From positions 62,001-126,000 of the forward strand of contig JASBNA010000054.1 in assembly GCA_038087015.1 (NCBI GenBank): a DNA stretch of 64,000 bases, written 5' to 3'. Shown piece by piece: positions 44,733 through 54,463 of the stretch (its first letter is position 1; each line of letters begins with the position of its first letter). The position numbers and the translations under genes are program-made. The notes under the pieces are model-generated. The model saw nothing but the letters and a program-made list of their open reading frames with translations. It did no database searches and was not told the origin of the DNA. The stretch comes from Cerrena zonata (Eukaryota; Basidiomycota; Agaricomycetes; Polyporales; Cerrenaceae).

Positions 44733-46646
44733 ATGTCTTATATAGATGACTTTCTAAAGAAGTATTTCTTCAATCTACCTGGTATAATAATAAACCAAAT
44801 CTGTGAGCAAATACCGGAGATATACATCACTAATTTTTTTCTGTTAATAGAGGACTCCACGGCAAAAGACTTGATACTAGAGGAATACAATAAGAAGCCA
44901 TTTAGGTTGGAAGTATCACACCATGAAAGGGTATCAGCTCTTGCTGGCTACTATAAGCTGAGGTATAGGACATTAGTAGGATCAGAAGAGATGGTGAAGT
45001 TCTTCAATTCACATCCAAATATCAATTCCGCTTCATTCCATATCTCTTGTGAATTCATAGCATTGCTAATGCCCCTAATTGAAAAATACCCCAAAAGATT
45101 CAATAATAATATTACAAAAGTATCGTTATCTATGAAGGTGTTTCATCCTCGTTATCTTCCCTATTTAATCGAGTGGCTTCCGAATTTACGTGAGTTTGAA
45201 GCGAATCATCCCTCAGCTTTAGAAGAAGAAGAAGATAAGCCAGCTCAGTTTGAAGCGGATTTCAATTGGAAAAACCTTACCAAATTAAATATTCGACATG
45301 ATCATATCGAAGATTGGTCAGGAGTAAAGTTTCCGCCTTCCTTAATAGACCTTGATATTAGTAACTGTTTTTACATAGATTTTTCCACCTTGAAGATTCC
45401 TGAGTCCGTTGAAAAATTTTCTTATTGCTTCTTAGTGAAATGTATGAAGAAGCGATCGGAATATCAAGTAGCATTGAATGGGTTAAAACTACCTAAAAAC
45501 TTAAAAGTTCTAGATATAAGAGAAAACGAATTTACCGATATCAATTTTAAACAGCTTCCCGCAAATCTAGAAGAGATTTACTTATTCGGCAACAAACTTG
45601 AAACGTGTTTGCAATCAGAAAACATTCAATGGCCTTGTAATCTACGATTACTTGATATACGCGACAATCAACTACATGACGAGGCATTGGCAAACTTAAG
45701 TGAAAGTAGATGGCCTAAGAATTTAAAGAGCTTACTTCTCGGTGGAAACTGGTTCGAATCATTTTCAAATTTATATAATTTACCAGATGATTTGGAGGAT
45801 TTAGAAATGAACCTTGGGAGAAACCTCTTAACCACTAGTACTTCTATTGGAGGATATCCTTATTTTAGGTTCCCAACATACCTAAAAACCTTGGATATTC
45901 ATAAATGTACCCCAGGAGGATTTGGCCTGATGGAAGATTCAACTGTTCGAATAGAATTTCCAAAAACTTTAACAAACCTTAAGATGGAGGGTTGTGAAAT
46001 TGAAGATTTAAGTCAGTTTATATTTCCATTATCTTTAGAGAGCTTAAGCTTGAAGAACAATTGTATTTCAGATATAAGTCTATATAACTGCGGCAATGAG
46101 ATAAACTGGAATAACTTGAATAATTTAAAAGAACTAGACTTATCTAGCAATCAGCTTTCAAATCTTAGTTCCTTACATATACCACTAAACTTAAAGAAAT
46201 TAAATCTTTCGTTTAATCTCATCAATGAATTAAATGGAGATGTGCCTATTTTTAATGATCAATTGAATAAAAGCTTACACTTGAATTATTTAAATCTAAA
46301 TAATAATCGAATTTCTTTTGTTGATTCCAGTGCCACATCACCTCCAAGATTGTTGAGATTAATGCTTCAAATAAACGCAATCAACCACTTGTCATTCAAT
46401 TCAAAGTTCTTAGGATCAAACTTAGTTCTTATAGATTTACGATATAACCAACCGCTGTTTCAAGAGTTGAAACGGTCAAATCACATCAACCCGATTCTTG
46501 AAAGATACAAAAACATTAAGATAAAGTTTGATCCTAGAGAAGTGAACTTCGAAATCGCAAAGCCAAATGGCGAACTAATAACGGTTTATGACATGATGCT
46601 AATATTAAGAAATAATCCTGATACAAACTTAAATTATAGTATATAG
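44733..46646 (+). CDS. Leucine-rich-repeat protein, F-box-like N-terminus
   Basis: 637 residues. The N-terminal LPGIIINQICEQIPEIYITNF (about 15-35) has F-box-like spacing of hydrophobic residues. From about residue 120 onward there are LRRs of the pattern LP.NL..LDI..N.(F/L) (for example PKNLKVLDIRENEFTDI, PCNLRLLDIRDNQLHD, LNNLKELDLSSNQLSNL, HLNYLNLNNNRISFV), roughly fifteen repeats. CUG-clade yeasts carry expanded LRR/F-box-like families of unknown function, often lineage-specific; SCF-type substrate recognition is only a guess. It lies between two identical tRNA-Ala genes. Frame intact, first ATG used. Confidence 0.8.
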   Translation: MSYIDDFLKKYFFNLPGIIINQICEQIPEIYITNFFLLIEDSTAKDLILEEYNKKPFRLEVSHHERVSALAGYYKLRYRTLVGSEEMVKFFNSHPNINSASFHISCEFIALLMPLIEKYPKRFNNNITKVSLSMKVFHPRYLPYLIEWLPNLREFEANHPSALEEEEDKPAQFEADFNWKNLTKLNIRHDHIEDWSGVKFPPSLIDLDISNCFYIDFSTLKIPESVEKFSYCFLVKCMKKRSEYQVALNGLKLPKNLKVLDIRENEFTDINFKQLPANLEEIYLFGNKLETCLQSENIQWPCNLRLLDIRDNQLHDEALANLSESRWPKNLKSLLLGGNWFESFSNLYNLPDDLEDLEMNLGRNLLTTSTSIGGYPYFRFPTYLKTLDIHKCTPGGFGLMEDSTVRIEFPKTLTNLKMEGCEIEDLSQFIFPLSLESLSLKNNCISDISLYNCGNEINWNNLNNLKELDLSSNQLSNLSSLHIPLNLKKLNLSFNLINELNGDVPIFNDQLNKSLHLNYLNLNNNRISFVDSSATSPPRLLRLMLQINAINHLSFNSKFLGSNLVLIDLRYNQPLFQELKRSNHINPILERYKNIKIKFDPREVNFEIAKPNGELITVYDMMLILRNNPDTNLNYSI

Positions 46647-47704
46647 ACTGCGATGTTTGAAAATGCGACTAACTTGGTTGCAAATTTAGCAAGTAAATTA
46701 AATTATTCTCATATATAAAAGTACTTCATTAGCCAATATCAATTCTCTGCAGCTTAAGGTGTATTAAAAGTAAAATTTCTTCTAAGGGATTTCACTCGGT
46801 TATTAGTCTCGTACTTGTGGTCTCTTCCCTGCCACTAGCATCAGACAAGGACACCTGCCCCAATCCTTAACTAAACGGAACTTATTTAGTTCAATTAAAG
46901 TAAATAAGCCCTTTTCAACTTACGTATTGTCAAGCATGTTACCCTTTTTGTCAGTCCTTACCTTGTGAGGCAATATATCGAATTACAAGAATTTACTGAT
47001 GGGTGCAAATTGTGAGATTTAAGACTTATCCAACCTGCTAGAAGCTCAAGGTAAAGAATACATCTCGTGTTATTTCTCTTTCCATAAGCTGCATGGCGCA
47101 AGTCAGTTTTTGACTTTCCTTACTGATAATTCAACGTCCAACCATCATAACTTTTGGGTGGCACAGATCTCTACGGGCTTTCCGATACCCACTCTTATAG
47201 AGACGGGAAGCTTGAGCAAGGGATGACGACTTGAGCTTATTGTCCCAAACTGCTTTGCCATCACGTCAAGTATCTCCTCATCATTCATAAATAAAAGAGA
47301 GGTGCTAATACACTAAAGCAAGATCTGAGTGGTTCTTATGCGCCATTTTGATAAAATATTGTGGGTATTCATTAAAATACTTACCCCGTTTTTGGCTTAA
47401 TAAATACCTTCTGAATATCGCTACACCATGAATGCATAAACAGACAAATATACATTGCTTCTTGCCAAAAACCGTAAAAGATGTTCGGAAATGAGCCCAA
47501 ATATGTTTGCAAAATAAAAGACTATTACAATTGAAATGGATGTGCTACCAATAAGTATATACTATTTCAATTTTAAATTACATATAGGAAGGCCTTAAAG
47601 ATTATAAAAATGGATATTCGAAGAGCTGACTTTGAAGATGAAAACATTTAGCATTTGAAAATAGTGCCAGTTTAAGAAACCATCCCATTTCACAAACATA
47701 AATC
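46647..47704. other. Intergenic, 1.06 kb
   Basis: No coding or RNA gene supported. The region between the LRR gene and the second tRNA shows no clear copy of a transposon or LTR. The last ~20 bases repeat the upstream block of the first tRNA. Confidence 0.4.
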
Positions 47705-47777
47705 GGGCGTGTGGCGTAGTTGGTAGCGCGTTCGCTTAGCATGCGAAAGGTCTTGGGTTCGACTCCCAACTCGTCCA
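47705..47777 (+). tRNA. tRNA-Ala (AGC), copy 2
   Basis: Identical over all 73 bases to the tRNA at 44100-44172. The upstream block CAAACATAAATC and the downstream TTTATTTTTT are shared too, so duplication or gene conversion extends slightly beyond the gene. Confidence 0.97.
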
Positions 47778-47906
47778 TTTATTTTTTTTGAATTTTTTAT
47801 TTATTACATCTCGTGATGAATTCTTGGAGTGCTTTGTTTAAAATCTTCTTGGAAGCCTACGAAATGTGGAGAACATAAGAAATATATTAAAGATTAAATA
47901 AATAGC

Positions 47907-48743
47907 CTACTTGTTTTTAGCCTGTAAATCGGGTAAGCGAATAGCTTTAACTGTAATATAAGAGTTTTGTTTATTAGCCAACCCAGCATAAGCATTATAC
48001 CAAGCCAGAAACGCGGTTAATAAGCCAAAAACCCCAGCGGCGGTTTTAACACTGGTTGAATTTTTGAATTCAGCAATTGCCAAAAGCAAAAAGGTAATCG
48101 ATAATAAGAAGAAAATGGAAAAAAATGCCAAAGTAGATTTCAAAGTAAGTAAAGTTAGGAAAAAAGTAAAGATGAACCAAGCCACCAAATATAACCCCAC
48201 GGCATTTCTGAATTCTTCCTCCAGTTCAAAAGCATCTTGAATCCCAAAGCTAGGAACGTACAAGGCAGCCCAACTACCCCAGAACCCACCGTAAGAACTC
48301 AAAGCAACCGCACCAAAATTACCACTGGCACCTTCTGCGACTGCAAACATCCCAGCAACCAATTGTGCCAACCCCCCGTAGAAAAAGGCCAAACCCACCA
48401 CGATATTGGGGATGGTTACTCCTCTGGCACCACAATTAATCAAGGAAAGAACAAAAGTAGTCAAGGCAAAAGCACTCAACCCTAATGGGGCAGGATTAGC
48501 AATATTGTGTTTTGGAGGTGGTGATAATCCCGGATTAAGAGTACCACCAAAGGCATCCACCAATTCTGATCTGAGATAACGCTCATTACCAAATTGAACG
48601 TATTCTCCATCAGTAACCACCTTAGTTACATCAGGCGTATCGTTTGAACGATTATTCAAAGAAGTAGCTTTATCTTCAACTACGAGTTTTTGATCGTGGG
48701 GGTTTTGGTTTTCCAAATCTGGACGTTGTTCAATATCACTCAT
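47907..48743 (-). CDS. Ato/Ady2-family acetate transporter (GPR1/FUN34/YaaH)
   Basis: 278 residues with six predicted membrane spans. The family motif NPAPLGLSAFALTTF opens TM1 (about 82-96), and GLAFFYGGLAQLVAGMFAVAEGASGNFGAVALSSYGGFWGSWA holds the conserved acetate-channel core. S. cerevisiae Ady2/Ato proteins export ammonium or import acetate in the plasma membrane. The acidic cytoplasmic N-tail and short C-tail fit. Paralog number in CUG yeasts is high, so no specific symbol is given. Frame intact. Confidence 0.92.
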   Translation of the reverse strand: MSDIEQRPDLENQNPHDQKLVVEDKATSLNNRSNDTPDVTKVVTDGEYVQFGNERYLRSELVDAFGGTLNPGLSPPPKHNIANPAPLGLSAFALTTFVLSLINCGARGVTIPNIVVGLAFFYGGLAQLVAGMFAVAEGASGNFGAVALSSYGGFWGSWAALYVPSFGIQDAFELEEEFRNAVGLYLVAWFIFTFFLTLLTLKSTLAFFSIFFLLSITFLLLAIAEFKNSTSVKTAAGVFGLLTAFLAWYNAYAGLANKQNSYITVKAIRLPDLQAKNK

Positions 48744-48910
48744 TTGTGCTAAGTATTATATTATTGTGCTAATTATTATGCTAATTATTCTATCAAATAT
48801 AACGATAACAGGAATCTTATATATATATATATATATCAGTAACTCCACAATATTGGAGGGGCTAACTGACGAGTTTGCAGTAAATCAGCAAAGATCCTGC
48901 TTTTAAATCC

Positions 48911-48945
48911 GAGCACGACCGGATTGTAGTTCCCCGGTCGTGCTC
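48911..48945. promoter_or_regulatory. Perfect 12-bp inverted repeat CGG-N11-CCG
   Basis: GAGCACGACCGG (48911-48922) and CCGGTCGTGCTC (48934-48945) are exact inverted repeats around an 11-bp spacer. The inner CGG(N11)CCG is the spacing recognised by Gal4-type Zn2Cys6 dimers. It is 168-202 bp upstream of the ATO-like gene, and CACGTG overlaps its right end (48945-48950). Confidence 0.5.
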
Positions 48946-49347
48946 ACGTGATGTCGTTTTTTTTAGCGTGGGCCGTTTTCCTCGCCGGAATTGGTGCTGA
49001 TTGGATACCTGCTACATTAAGCATACCACCACGACTACTCCAGCTACTCCAGCTACTCTAGTCGATACTTAAGAAGTCGATACTCATGAAGTCAGTACTC
49101 AAGTAGTCTAAGTCCAAGTCTGGGTGGTAACCCCCGGAACTCACCCTCTCCTGGGAAAGTGGAGAAACCGTTGGCCACGTCTGGTGCACGGGCCCGGCAC
49201 GCTGGGTATGGCCAGTTTTTTGTGGGGGAAACCCTGCACGGGGTTTAGTTGTTGGCAAGTCCGACCCCGAGCCATGCACACCATTAAACTCTTGAGGCTC
49301 TAACTGAATAAACTCTCCCGATGTCCGGGTGGGGTCCTCGAACTGTA

Positions 49348-49470
49348 GGAGTTAATGAGTGAATGAATAATTGAATAAATGAATAATTGAGCGAATGAGC
49401 GATGAAATGAGTGAATGAATGAATGAAGTAACAAGTTGAATGAACGAATGAATGAATGAACGAATGAACA
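49348..49470 (+). repeat. GAAT/GAGC-type tetranucleotide repeat tract
   Basis: Imperfect tandem copies of (G/A)AATGA-like units, for example GAATGAATGAATGAA and GAACGAATGAATGAATG. Simple-sequence expansion upstream of DBF2. Confidence 0.8.
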
Positions 49471-50015
49471 GATGACTTGAAGTTACCGATGAAGTAATTG
49501 AAGACCGAAAAACGATGTGCTCGAGTATACTTTATAGGGAACTGATCAGCGATGCAGCCTCGGAGACGTTGGCGGTTTTCCGGAGGACCTGGGAAGCGAG
49601 AGGTACGGGTGCGGGTTTATGAGCCACCCCAACACGGTGTGCGCTTACCGTGTTTGAAAACTGGTTAAGGGACGACCACAGAAAAAAACTGTACGGGTGT
49701 GAACCAGAGGTACGGAGGTGATAGGTAATATTTACAAACCTTCCCAAAGCGGAAAGCATCAACTCGGGCCCATCGAGACATAAATGAAAAGTTTACAGAT
49801 ATAAAGAGGTATCCAAATAGGTCAATTGATAAACAGGCAGTTGTTTCAGCTAGCCAGCAGCTAGGGAGAGTTACATTGAAACATATAACAGTATATATAC
49901 TTGGTAATCTACCTTTTTTGAACCCTTTTACAAATTAAGATTCGTCATTACAACGTTAGTCATTCTTTAATTAAATTTTTCATTGGAAACCGAAACTCCT
50001 TCTCTTACTTACAAA

Positions 50016-51878
50016 ATGGCTTTTTTCAAATCAAAGAATACTCCAAACCAAGAAGTTGCTAACATTTCACAATCAATGGAAAACGTTTCAATCAATGGAG
50101 GATTAATGGATATCGATACTAGTTATAAACAATCCAATAATTTAAATAAAGAAAATATCACTCCAATTGGATCACCAACAAAATCAATCTTACATACCAC
50201 CCCCCAAAATAATAATAATAAATTAACCAGTTTAAACCTTCAACAAAAATTATATCAACAACAACAGCAACAGCAACAACAAATAAAACTTCAAAATATT
50301 AATAATAATATTAATCAATTACAACCCCAAAATTATAAATCAAGAAGATATCAAGAAGATTTTTTGAAAAAATCAAATGATCCAAAAATTAAAAGATTAG
50401 CTTCGGTTACTCAATTATATTTCTTAGATTATTATTGTGATATGTTTGATTATGTGATTAGTCGTAGAGAAAGATGCCAAAAAGTAACAAATCAATTATT
50501 GAATGATTCAAACTTTAACTTAAATCCTCAAAAACAACAATTAGAATGGAAAAATTATATCGGTAGAGAAAGAGCCTTATTACGTAAAAGAAGATTGAAA
50601 CCAAAACATAAAGATTTCCAAATGATTACTCAAGTTGGTCAAGGTGGTTACGGTCAAGTCTTTTTAGCTCGTAAAAAGGATACTAGAGAAATTTGTGCTT
50701 TGAAAATTTTGAATAAAAATTTATTAGTTAAATTAGATGAAACTAAACATGTTTTAACTGAAAGAGATATCTTAACTAATACTAGAAGTGAATGGTTAGT
50801 TAAATTATTATATGCTTTCCAAGATCCAAATAAAGTTTTTTTAGCAATGGAATTTGTTCCTGGTGGGGATTTTAGAACTTTATTAAATAATACTGGTTAT
50901 CTTATACCTCCTCATGCTAGATTTTATATTAGTGAAATGTTTGCTAGTGTTGCTTCATTACATGATTTAGGTTATACTCATCGTGATTTAAAACCAGAAA
51001 ATTTCTTAATTGATTCAAAAGGTCATATTAAATTAACTGATTTTGGTTTGGCTGCCGGTACTGTTTCAAACGATAGAATTGAAAGTATGAAAATTAAATT
51101 AGCAAATTTACAAAATTTAGATGATTATAAAGTTCCTTCAAAATTAATGATTGAAAGACAAAAAATTTTTAAACAATCAAAAGGTCATCATAATTTAGCA
51201 AATTCAATTGTTGGTAGTCCAGATTATATGGCTTTAGAAGTCTTGGAAGGTAAAGATTATGATTATACCATCGATTATTGGTCTTTAGGTTGTATGTTAT
51301 TTGAATCATTATGTGGATACCCTCCATTTAGTGGTTCAAAACAAGATGAAACTTATTATAATTTGAAAAATTGGAAAACTGCTTTAAGAAGACCCCAAAC
51401 AAAAGATGGTAGATTTGTTTTCAGTGATCGTACTTGGCAATTAATTACTAAATTAATAACTTCTCCAAATCAAAGATTGAAAAGTTTTAAACAAATTCAA
51501 TTAATGCCTTATTTTGCTGATATCGATGATTGGAATAATTTAAGACAAAAAAATCCTCCTTTCACTCCTCAATTAGATAACGAGGAAGATGCCGGTTATT
51601 TTGATGATTTTGAAGATGAAGAAAGTATGCTTAAATATAAAGATGTTTTTGCTAGACAAGAACATAACGAAAACTTATTAGATAAATCAAAAGTTTCAAA
51701 TTCAAATAATAATTTCATTGGTTTTACTTTTAAACATAAACTAAATCCAAATAATAAATTCCAAAATGGTGAAATTAATTTATTAAACTTAAACAGTGGC
51801 AGATTGAACGGGGGAAGTATCGGTGGTGGTAACGTTGGGTTAGCAAGTAGATTAGATCCTTTGGCTACTTTATATTAA
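50016..51878 (+). CDS. DBF2: Dbf2-like NDR/LATS-family kinase of the mitotic exit network
   Basis: 620 residues from ATG at 50016 (MAFFKSKNTP); the frame stays open upstream but only the ATG fits. An N-terminal low-complexity poly-Gln region (81-89) precedes a Mob1-binding helical segment (about 128-200: LASVTQLYFLDYYCDMFDYVISRRERCQ). The AGC kinase domain has GQGGYGQV (208-215), ALK (Lys230), HRDLKPEN (322-329) and DFG (342-344). An insert sits between DFG and the APE-like VGSPDYMALEVL, typical of NDR kinases. The hydrophobic motif region is FIGFTFKHK. S. cerevisiae Dbf2/Dbf20 act with Mob1 in mitotic exit and cytokinesis. Frame intact. Confidence 0.95.
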   Translation: MAFFKSKNTPNQEVANISQSMENVSINGGLMDIDTSYKQSNNLNKENITPIGSPTKSILHTTPQNNNNKLTSLNLQQKLYQQQQQQQQQIKLQNINNNINQLQPQNYKSRRYQEDFLKKSNDPKIKRLASVTQLYFLDYYCDMFDYVISRRERCQKVTNQLLNDSNFNLNPQKQQLEWKNYIGRERALLRKRRLKPKHKDFQMITQVGQGGYGQVFLARKKDTREICALKILNKNLLVKLDETKHVLTERDILTNTRSEWLVKLLYAFQDPNKVFLAMEFVPGGDFRTLLNNTGYLIPPHARFYISEMFASVASLHDLGYTHRDLKPENFLIDSKGHIKLTDFGLAAGTVSNDRIESMKIKLANLQNLDDYKVPSKLMIERQKIFKQSKGHHNLANSIVGSPDYMALEVLEGKDYDYTIDYWSLGCMLFESLCGYPPFSGSKQDETYYNLKNWKTALRRPQTKDGRFVFSDRTWQLITKLITSPNQRLKSFKQIQLMPYFADIDDWNNLRQKNPPFTPQLDNEEDAGYFDDFEDEESMLKYKDVFARQEHNENLLDKSKVSNSNNNFIGFTFKHKLNPNNKFQNGEINLLNLNSGRLNGGSIGGGNVGLASRLDPLATLY

Positions 51879-51944
51879 TTCTACTTTTGCATTCTTTTTT
51901 TCTTTTTTCTTTTTTTTTTTTTTTTTTAAATACATATTACCTAT

Positions 51945-52647
51945 TTAACAAGTCCAGATAAAATCTTGTTTGATCTTATCGTTTATAAACTTTCTTTGAT
52001 ATTTGTTATGTAAAAATTCACATTCTTTGGATGTTATATCAAGAATCTTAATCAATTGTTCTTGTTTGAAATCTCCATAACTTTCTAAAAACATTATTTT
52101 ACTTGATTTACCGTCTTTGATATTAAAGCAAACTAAATGGCTGGATTTACCTTCAATTAATTTCGTCAAATTTGGATTCTTAATAACCTCTTGAGCTTCA
52201 TCAATACTAACCTAAGGCAGATGCAAATGAACTATACATCTCTATATTCGCATCAATAAGCGCAAAATAACTTCCGTTGATGGCTGCATTCAATTCATTC
52301 CCAGTATAATCAAAATTATGTCCACTTTTACCAATTAATTGTTGATTACTGGAATCAGTTATTAAAAATTGTACCACAACCTGAATTAACTGTCTTGGAT
52401 ACTTGTACCTTATTACAACGTCTTGCAATATGCTTCTTAACTTGTCCTCTATGAATTTCTCTCGTGTACTGGAAACTCCAATCGATGGTCTAATAATTAT
52501 TTCTAAACTTGCCAAAGTTGGTAATTCTTGTTTTATTTTGGCTTCTATTGGTCCCGTCACCGATACTATTAACTTGGTGTTTCCTATGGTTAGCTCGGCG
52601 GATCCGTCCACTCGATCGAGAATACCGGTTTTCAATTCAAAAGTCAT
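51945..52647 (-). CDS. RRP46: Rrp46 exosome core subunit (one +1 frameshift)
   Basis: 233 residues after correction, against 223 for S. cerevisiae Rrp46, a PH-like ring subunit of the RNA exosome. ATG at 52645-52647 gives MTFELKTGILDRVDGSAEL, which aligns with the Rrp46 N-terminus; the upstream continuation is A/T-run coding and is not used. Core block: SVTGPIEAKIKQELPTLASLEIIIRPSIGVSSTREKFIEDKLRS. At 52211-52212 an extra C (coding GG in TTAGGTTAG) produces an immediate TAG after SALG; removing it continues VSIDEAQEVIKNPNLTKLIEGK. The C-terminal part has DGKSSKIMFLESYGDFKQEQL. Confidence 0.9.
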
Positions 52648-52785
52648 CCTGGTGTTTAAAATGTGTTTAACTTGAAGCTCATCGTAGCAGTCAAAAAAAA
52701 AAAAAATCAAAAAAAAGTTAAGATTTAAAAAAATCAAAAGATTTAGTGTGCGCTTTTGAAAAATTAATGGCTTTCATCGTTAACC
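52648..52785. promoter_or_regulatory. Short divergent promoter of RRP46 and PRP31
   Basis: 138 bp between the two start codons, with A-runs at 52696-52708 and 52711-52740. Both genes act in nuclear RNA processing. Confidence 0.5.
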
Positions 52786-54300
52786 ATGACAGACTATGAG
52801 AATGAACTACTAGACGACTTTGAAAGTGAAGATGAGCAAGTGGAAGTGCAGCCGGAAGTGGAAGTGCACCATGATAAGTTGAGTTCGGTGCTTTCAGACT
52901 CAAATAATGGTATAATATCCGATAGAATAGGCCAGTACGATACCGTGCAAGATATAACAAAAATATCGAAGATTAAACCCATAATACCAGAATTAAGAAC
53001 CAAGATTCAAGAGTACTCCAATGACGAGACTGTTGACTACTTGGAATTGTTGTCCAGTGTCAACCAAGCTCACGAAAATGATGAATATAAGTTCATATTG
53101 CAAATTAATGAGTTATCTAATCTCATCAATAATGAAATTGCAATGATTCATAACTTCATCAAAATAAACTACAAGCCGGTATTCTCTGAATTGGAGACCT
53201 TGGTATTGAACCCGGTCGATTATTCAAAAATAGTCATGTTGATCAATCAAGATTTGAAGAATATTAAAAGCTACGAAGATGAACTAAAGAGAATAACTAC
53301 AAATGAAAAAGTCCTCATCATTATAATGGCAGGCTTACAGCAATCTCCCAAACAGGTTCAATTAGAAGACGAAGTTTTTTTAAATGTTCTCAAAGCGTGC
53401 TCATTGGTGCTTGAGTTGAATGAAATTTTAGTGGAGTTATCATCTTTTATTTCGGTTAAGTTGTCAAAATTCTGTCCCAATGTTTCTGCTATTATAGGTC
53501 CTTTAACAACTTCCCAATTATTGATTGCCACCGGTTCCTTGAGGCAATTGTCATTAACTCCAGCATGCAATATTCCCTCATTAGGAGTAAAAGATCTTTC
53601 TTCTACTACAAAAACCAATCCAGGTCCCATCAGGGCCACCGGATACCTATACCACTGTGATTTGATTAATTTCTTGCCCAAAGAGATTATGAAACAAGCA
53701 ATGAGGATCGTAAGTGCTAAAGTAGTCCTTGCAGCCAGAATTGATTTATCAAAATCTTCATTAAGTGGTGAAATTGGCCTAAATTATAAACAGGAAATTG
53801 AAAATAAAATCGATAAGTTATTAACTCCTCCAGAGATGACCAATGATAAAGCATTGCCAATACCAATTGAATCTAAATCCAAAAAAAGAGGGGGCAGAAG
53901 ATTCAGAAAAATGAAAGAACGTTTCCAAATGTCCGACTTACGAAAAGCCCAAAATAAAATGGAGTTTGGTAAAGAAGAAGACTCAATAATTAATGCCATG
54001 GGTGAAGAAGTCGGTCTTGGGATGTCAAAATCAGGTGGTCAAGGGAGACTTAACATCAATATTAATGCTAATACCAATGCTAAAATGTCAAAGTCAATGA
54101 TAAATAGGCTTCAAAAGCAAAAACAATCCTCAGCGAATGATACCTTAGACACATTCACCTTATCAAATCCCGAAACTGAACCTAATACCTCCATCAATTC
54201 TCTGGCAACCCTACTGAGTATCGCCGGTAATAAATGGTTCACCGGTATGAAAAGACTACAAGACGAAGGTAACGATACAAACAAAAAGCCCAAGTTCTAG
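52786..54300 (+). CDS. PRP31: Prp31 U4/U6 snRNP factor
   Basis: 504 residues (S. cerevisiae Prp31 494). Binds U4 snRNA with Snu13 and is needed for tri-snRNP assembly and splicing. The NOP domain is clear: coiled-coil region KIVMLINQDLKNIKSYEDEL, VLNACSLVLELNEILVELSSFIS-like helix, then CPNVSAIIGPLTTSQLLIATGSLRQLSL and IPSLGVKDLSS, TGYLYHCDLI. The C-terminal Prp31 domain contains KKRGGRRFRKMKERFQMSDLRKAQNKMEFGKEED. The acidic N-terminus starts MTDYENELLDDFESEDEQ. Frame intact. Confidence 0.95.
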   Translation: MTDYENELLDDFESEDEQVEVQPEVEVHHDKLSSVLSDSNNGIISDRIGQYDTVQDITKISKIKPIIPELRTKIQEYSNDETVDYLELLSSVNQAHENDEYKFILQINELSNLINNEIAMIHNFIKINYKPVFSELETLVLNPVDYSKIVMLINQDLKNIKSYEDELKRITTNEKVLIIIMAGLQQSPKQVQLEDEVFLNVLKACSLVLELNEILVELSSFISVKLSKFCPNVSAIIGPLTTSQLLIATGSLRQLSLTPACNIPSLGVKDLSSTTKTNPGPIRATGYLYHCDLINFLPKEIMKQAMRIVSAKVVLAARIDLSKSSLSGEIGLNYKQEIENKIDKLLTPPEMTNDKALPIPIESKSKKRGGRRFRKMKERFQMSDLRKAQNKMEFGKEEDSIINAMGEEVGLGMSKSGGQGRLNININANTNAKMSKSMINRLQKQKQSSANDTLDTFTLSNPETEPNTSINSLATLLSIAGNKWFTGMKRLQDEGNDTNKKPKF

Positions 54301-54463
54301 CACATGACTCATATACTTTAATAAAGAAGATAACGATAAAGACCCTCTGTAGATATACTGTAAACTGTGACTAATTCTCGTTTCGCAGTAGAAATTATCA
54401 TCAAATGATGGACAAAAAACTGAAAAAAAAAATTTTCAGTTAGTTGAAGAATTCCTTCGCTGT

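Larger units (their letters stand above)
48744..50015. other. Divergent promoter region, ATO-like gene and DBF2
   Basis: 1.27 kb without a supported gene. It includes (AT)n at 48812-48836, the CGG-N11-CCG palindrome at 48911-48945, an adjoining E-box, and a GAAT-type repeat tract at 49348-49470. Confidence 0.5.

Noticed and set aside
46647..47704. LTR or transposon next to the second tRNA
   Set aside because: No terminal repeats, target duplication or coding remnant could be found by eye.
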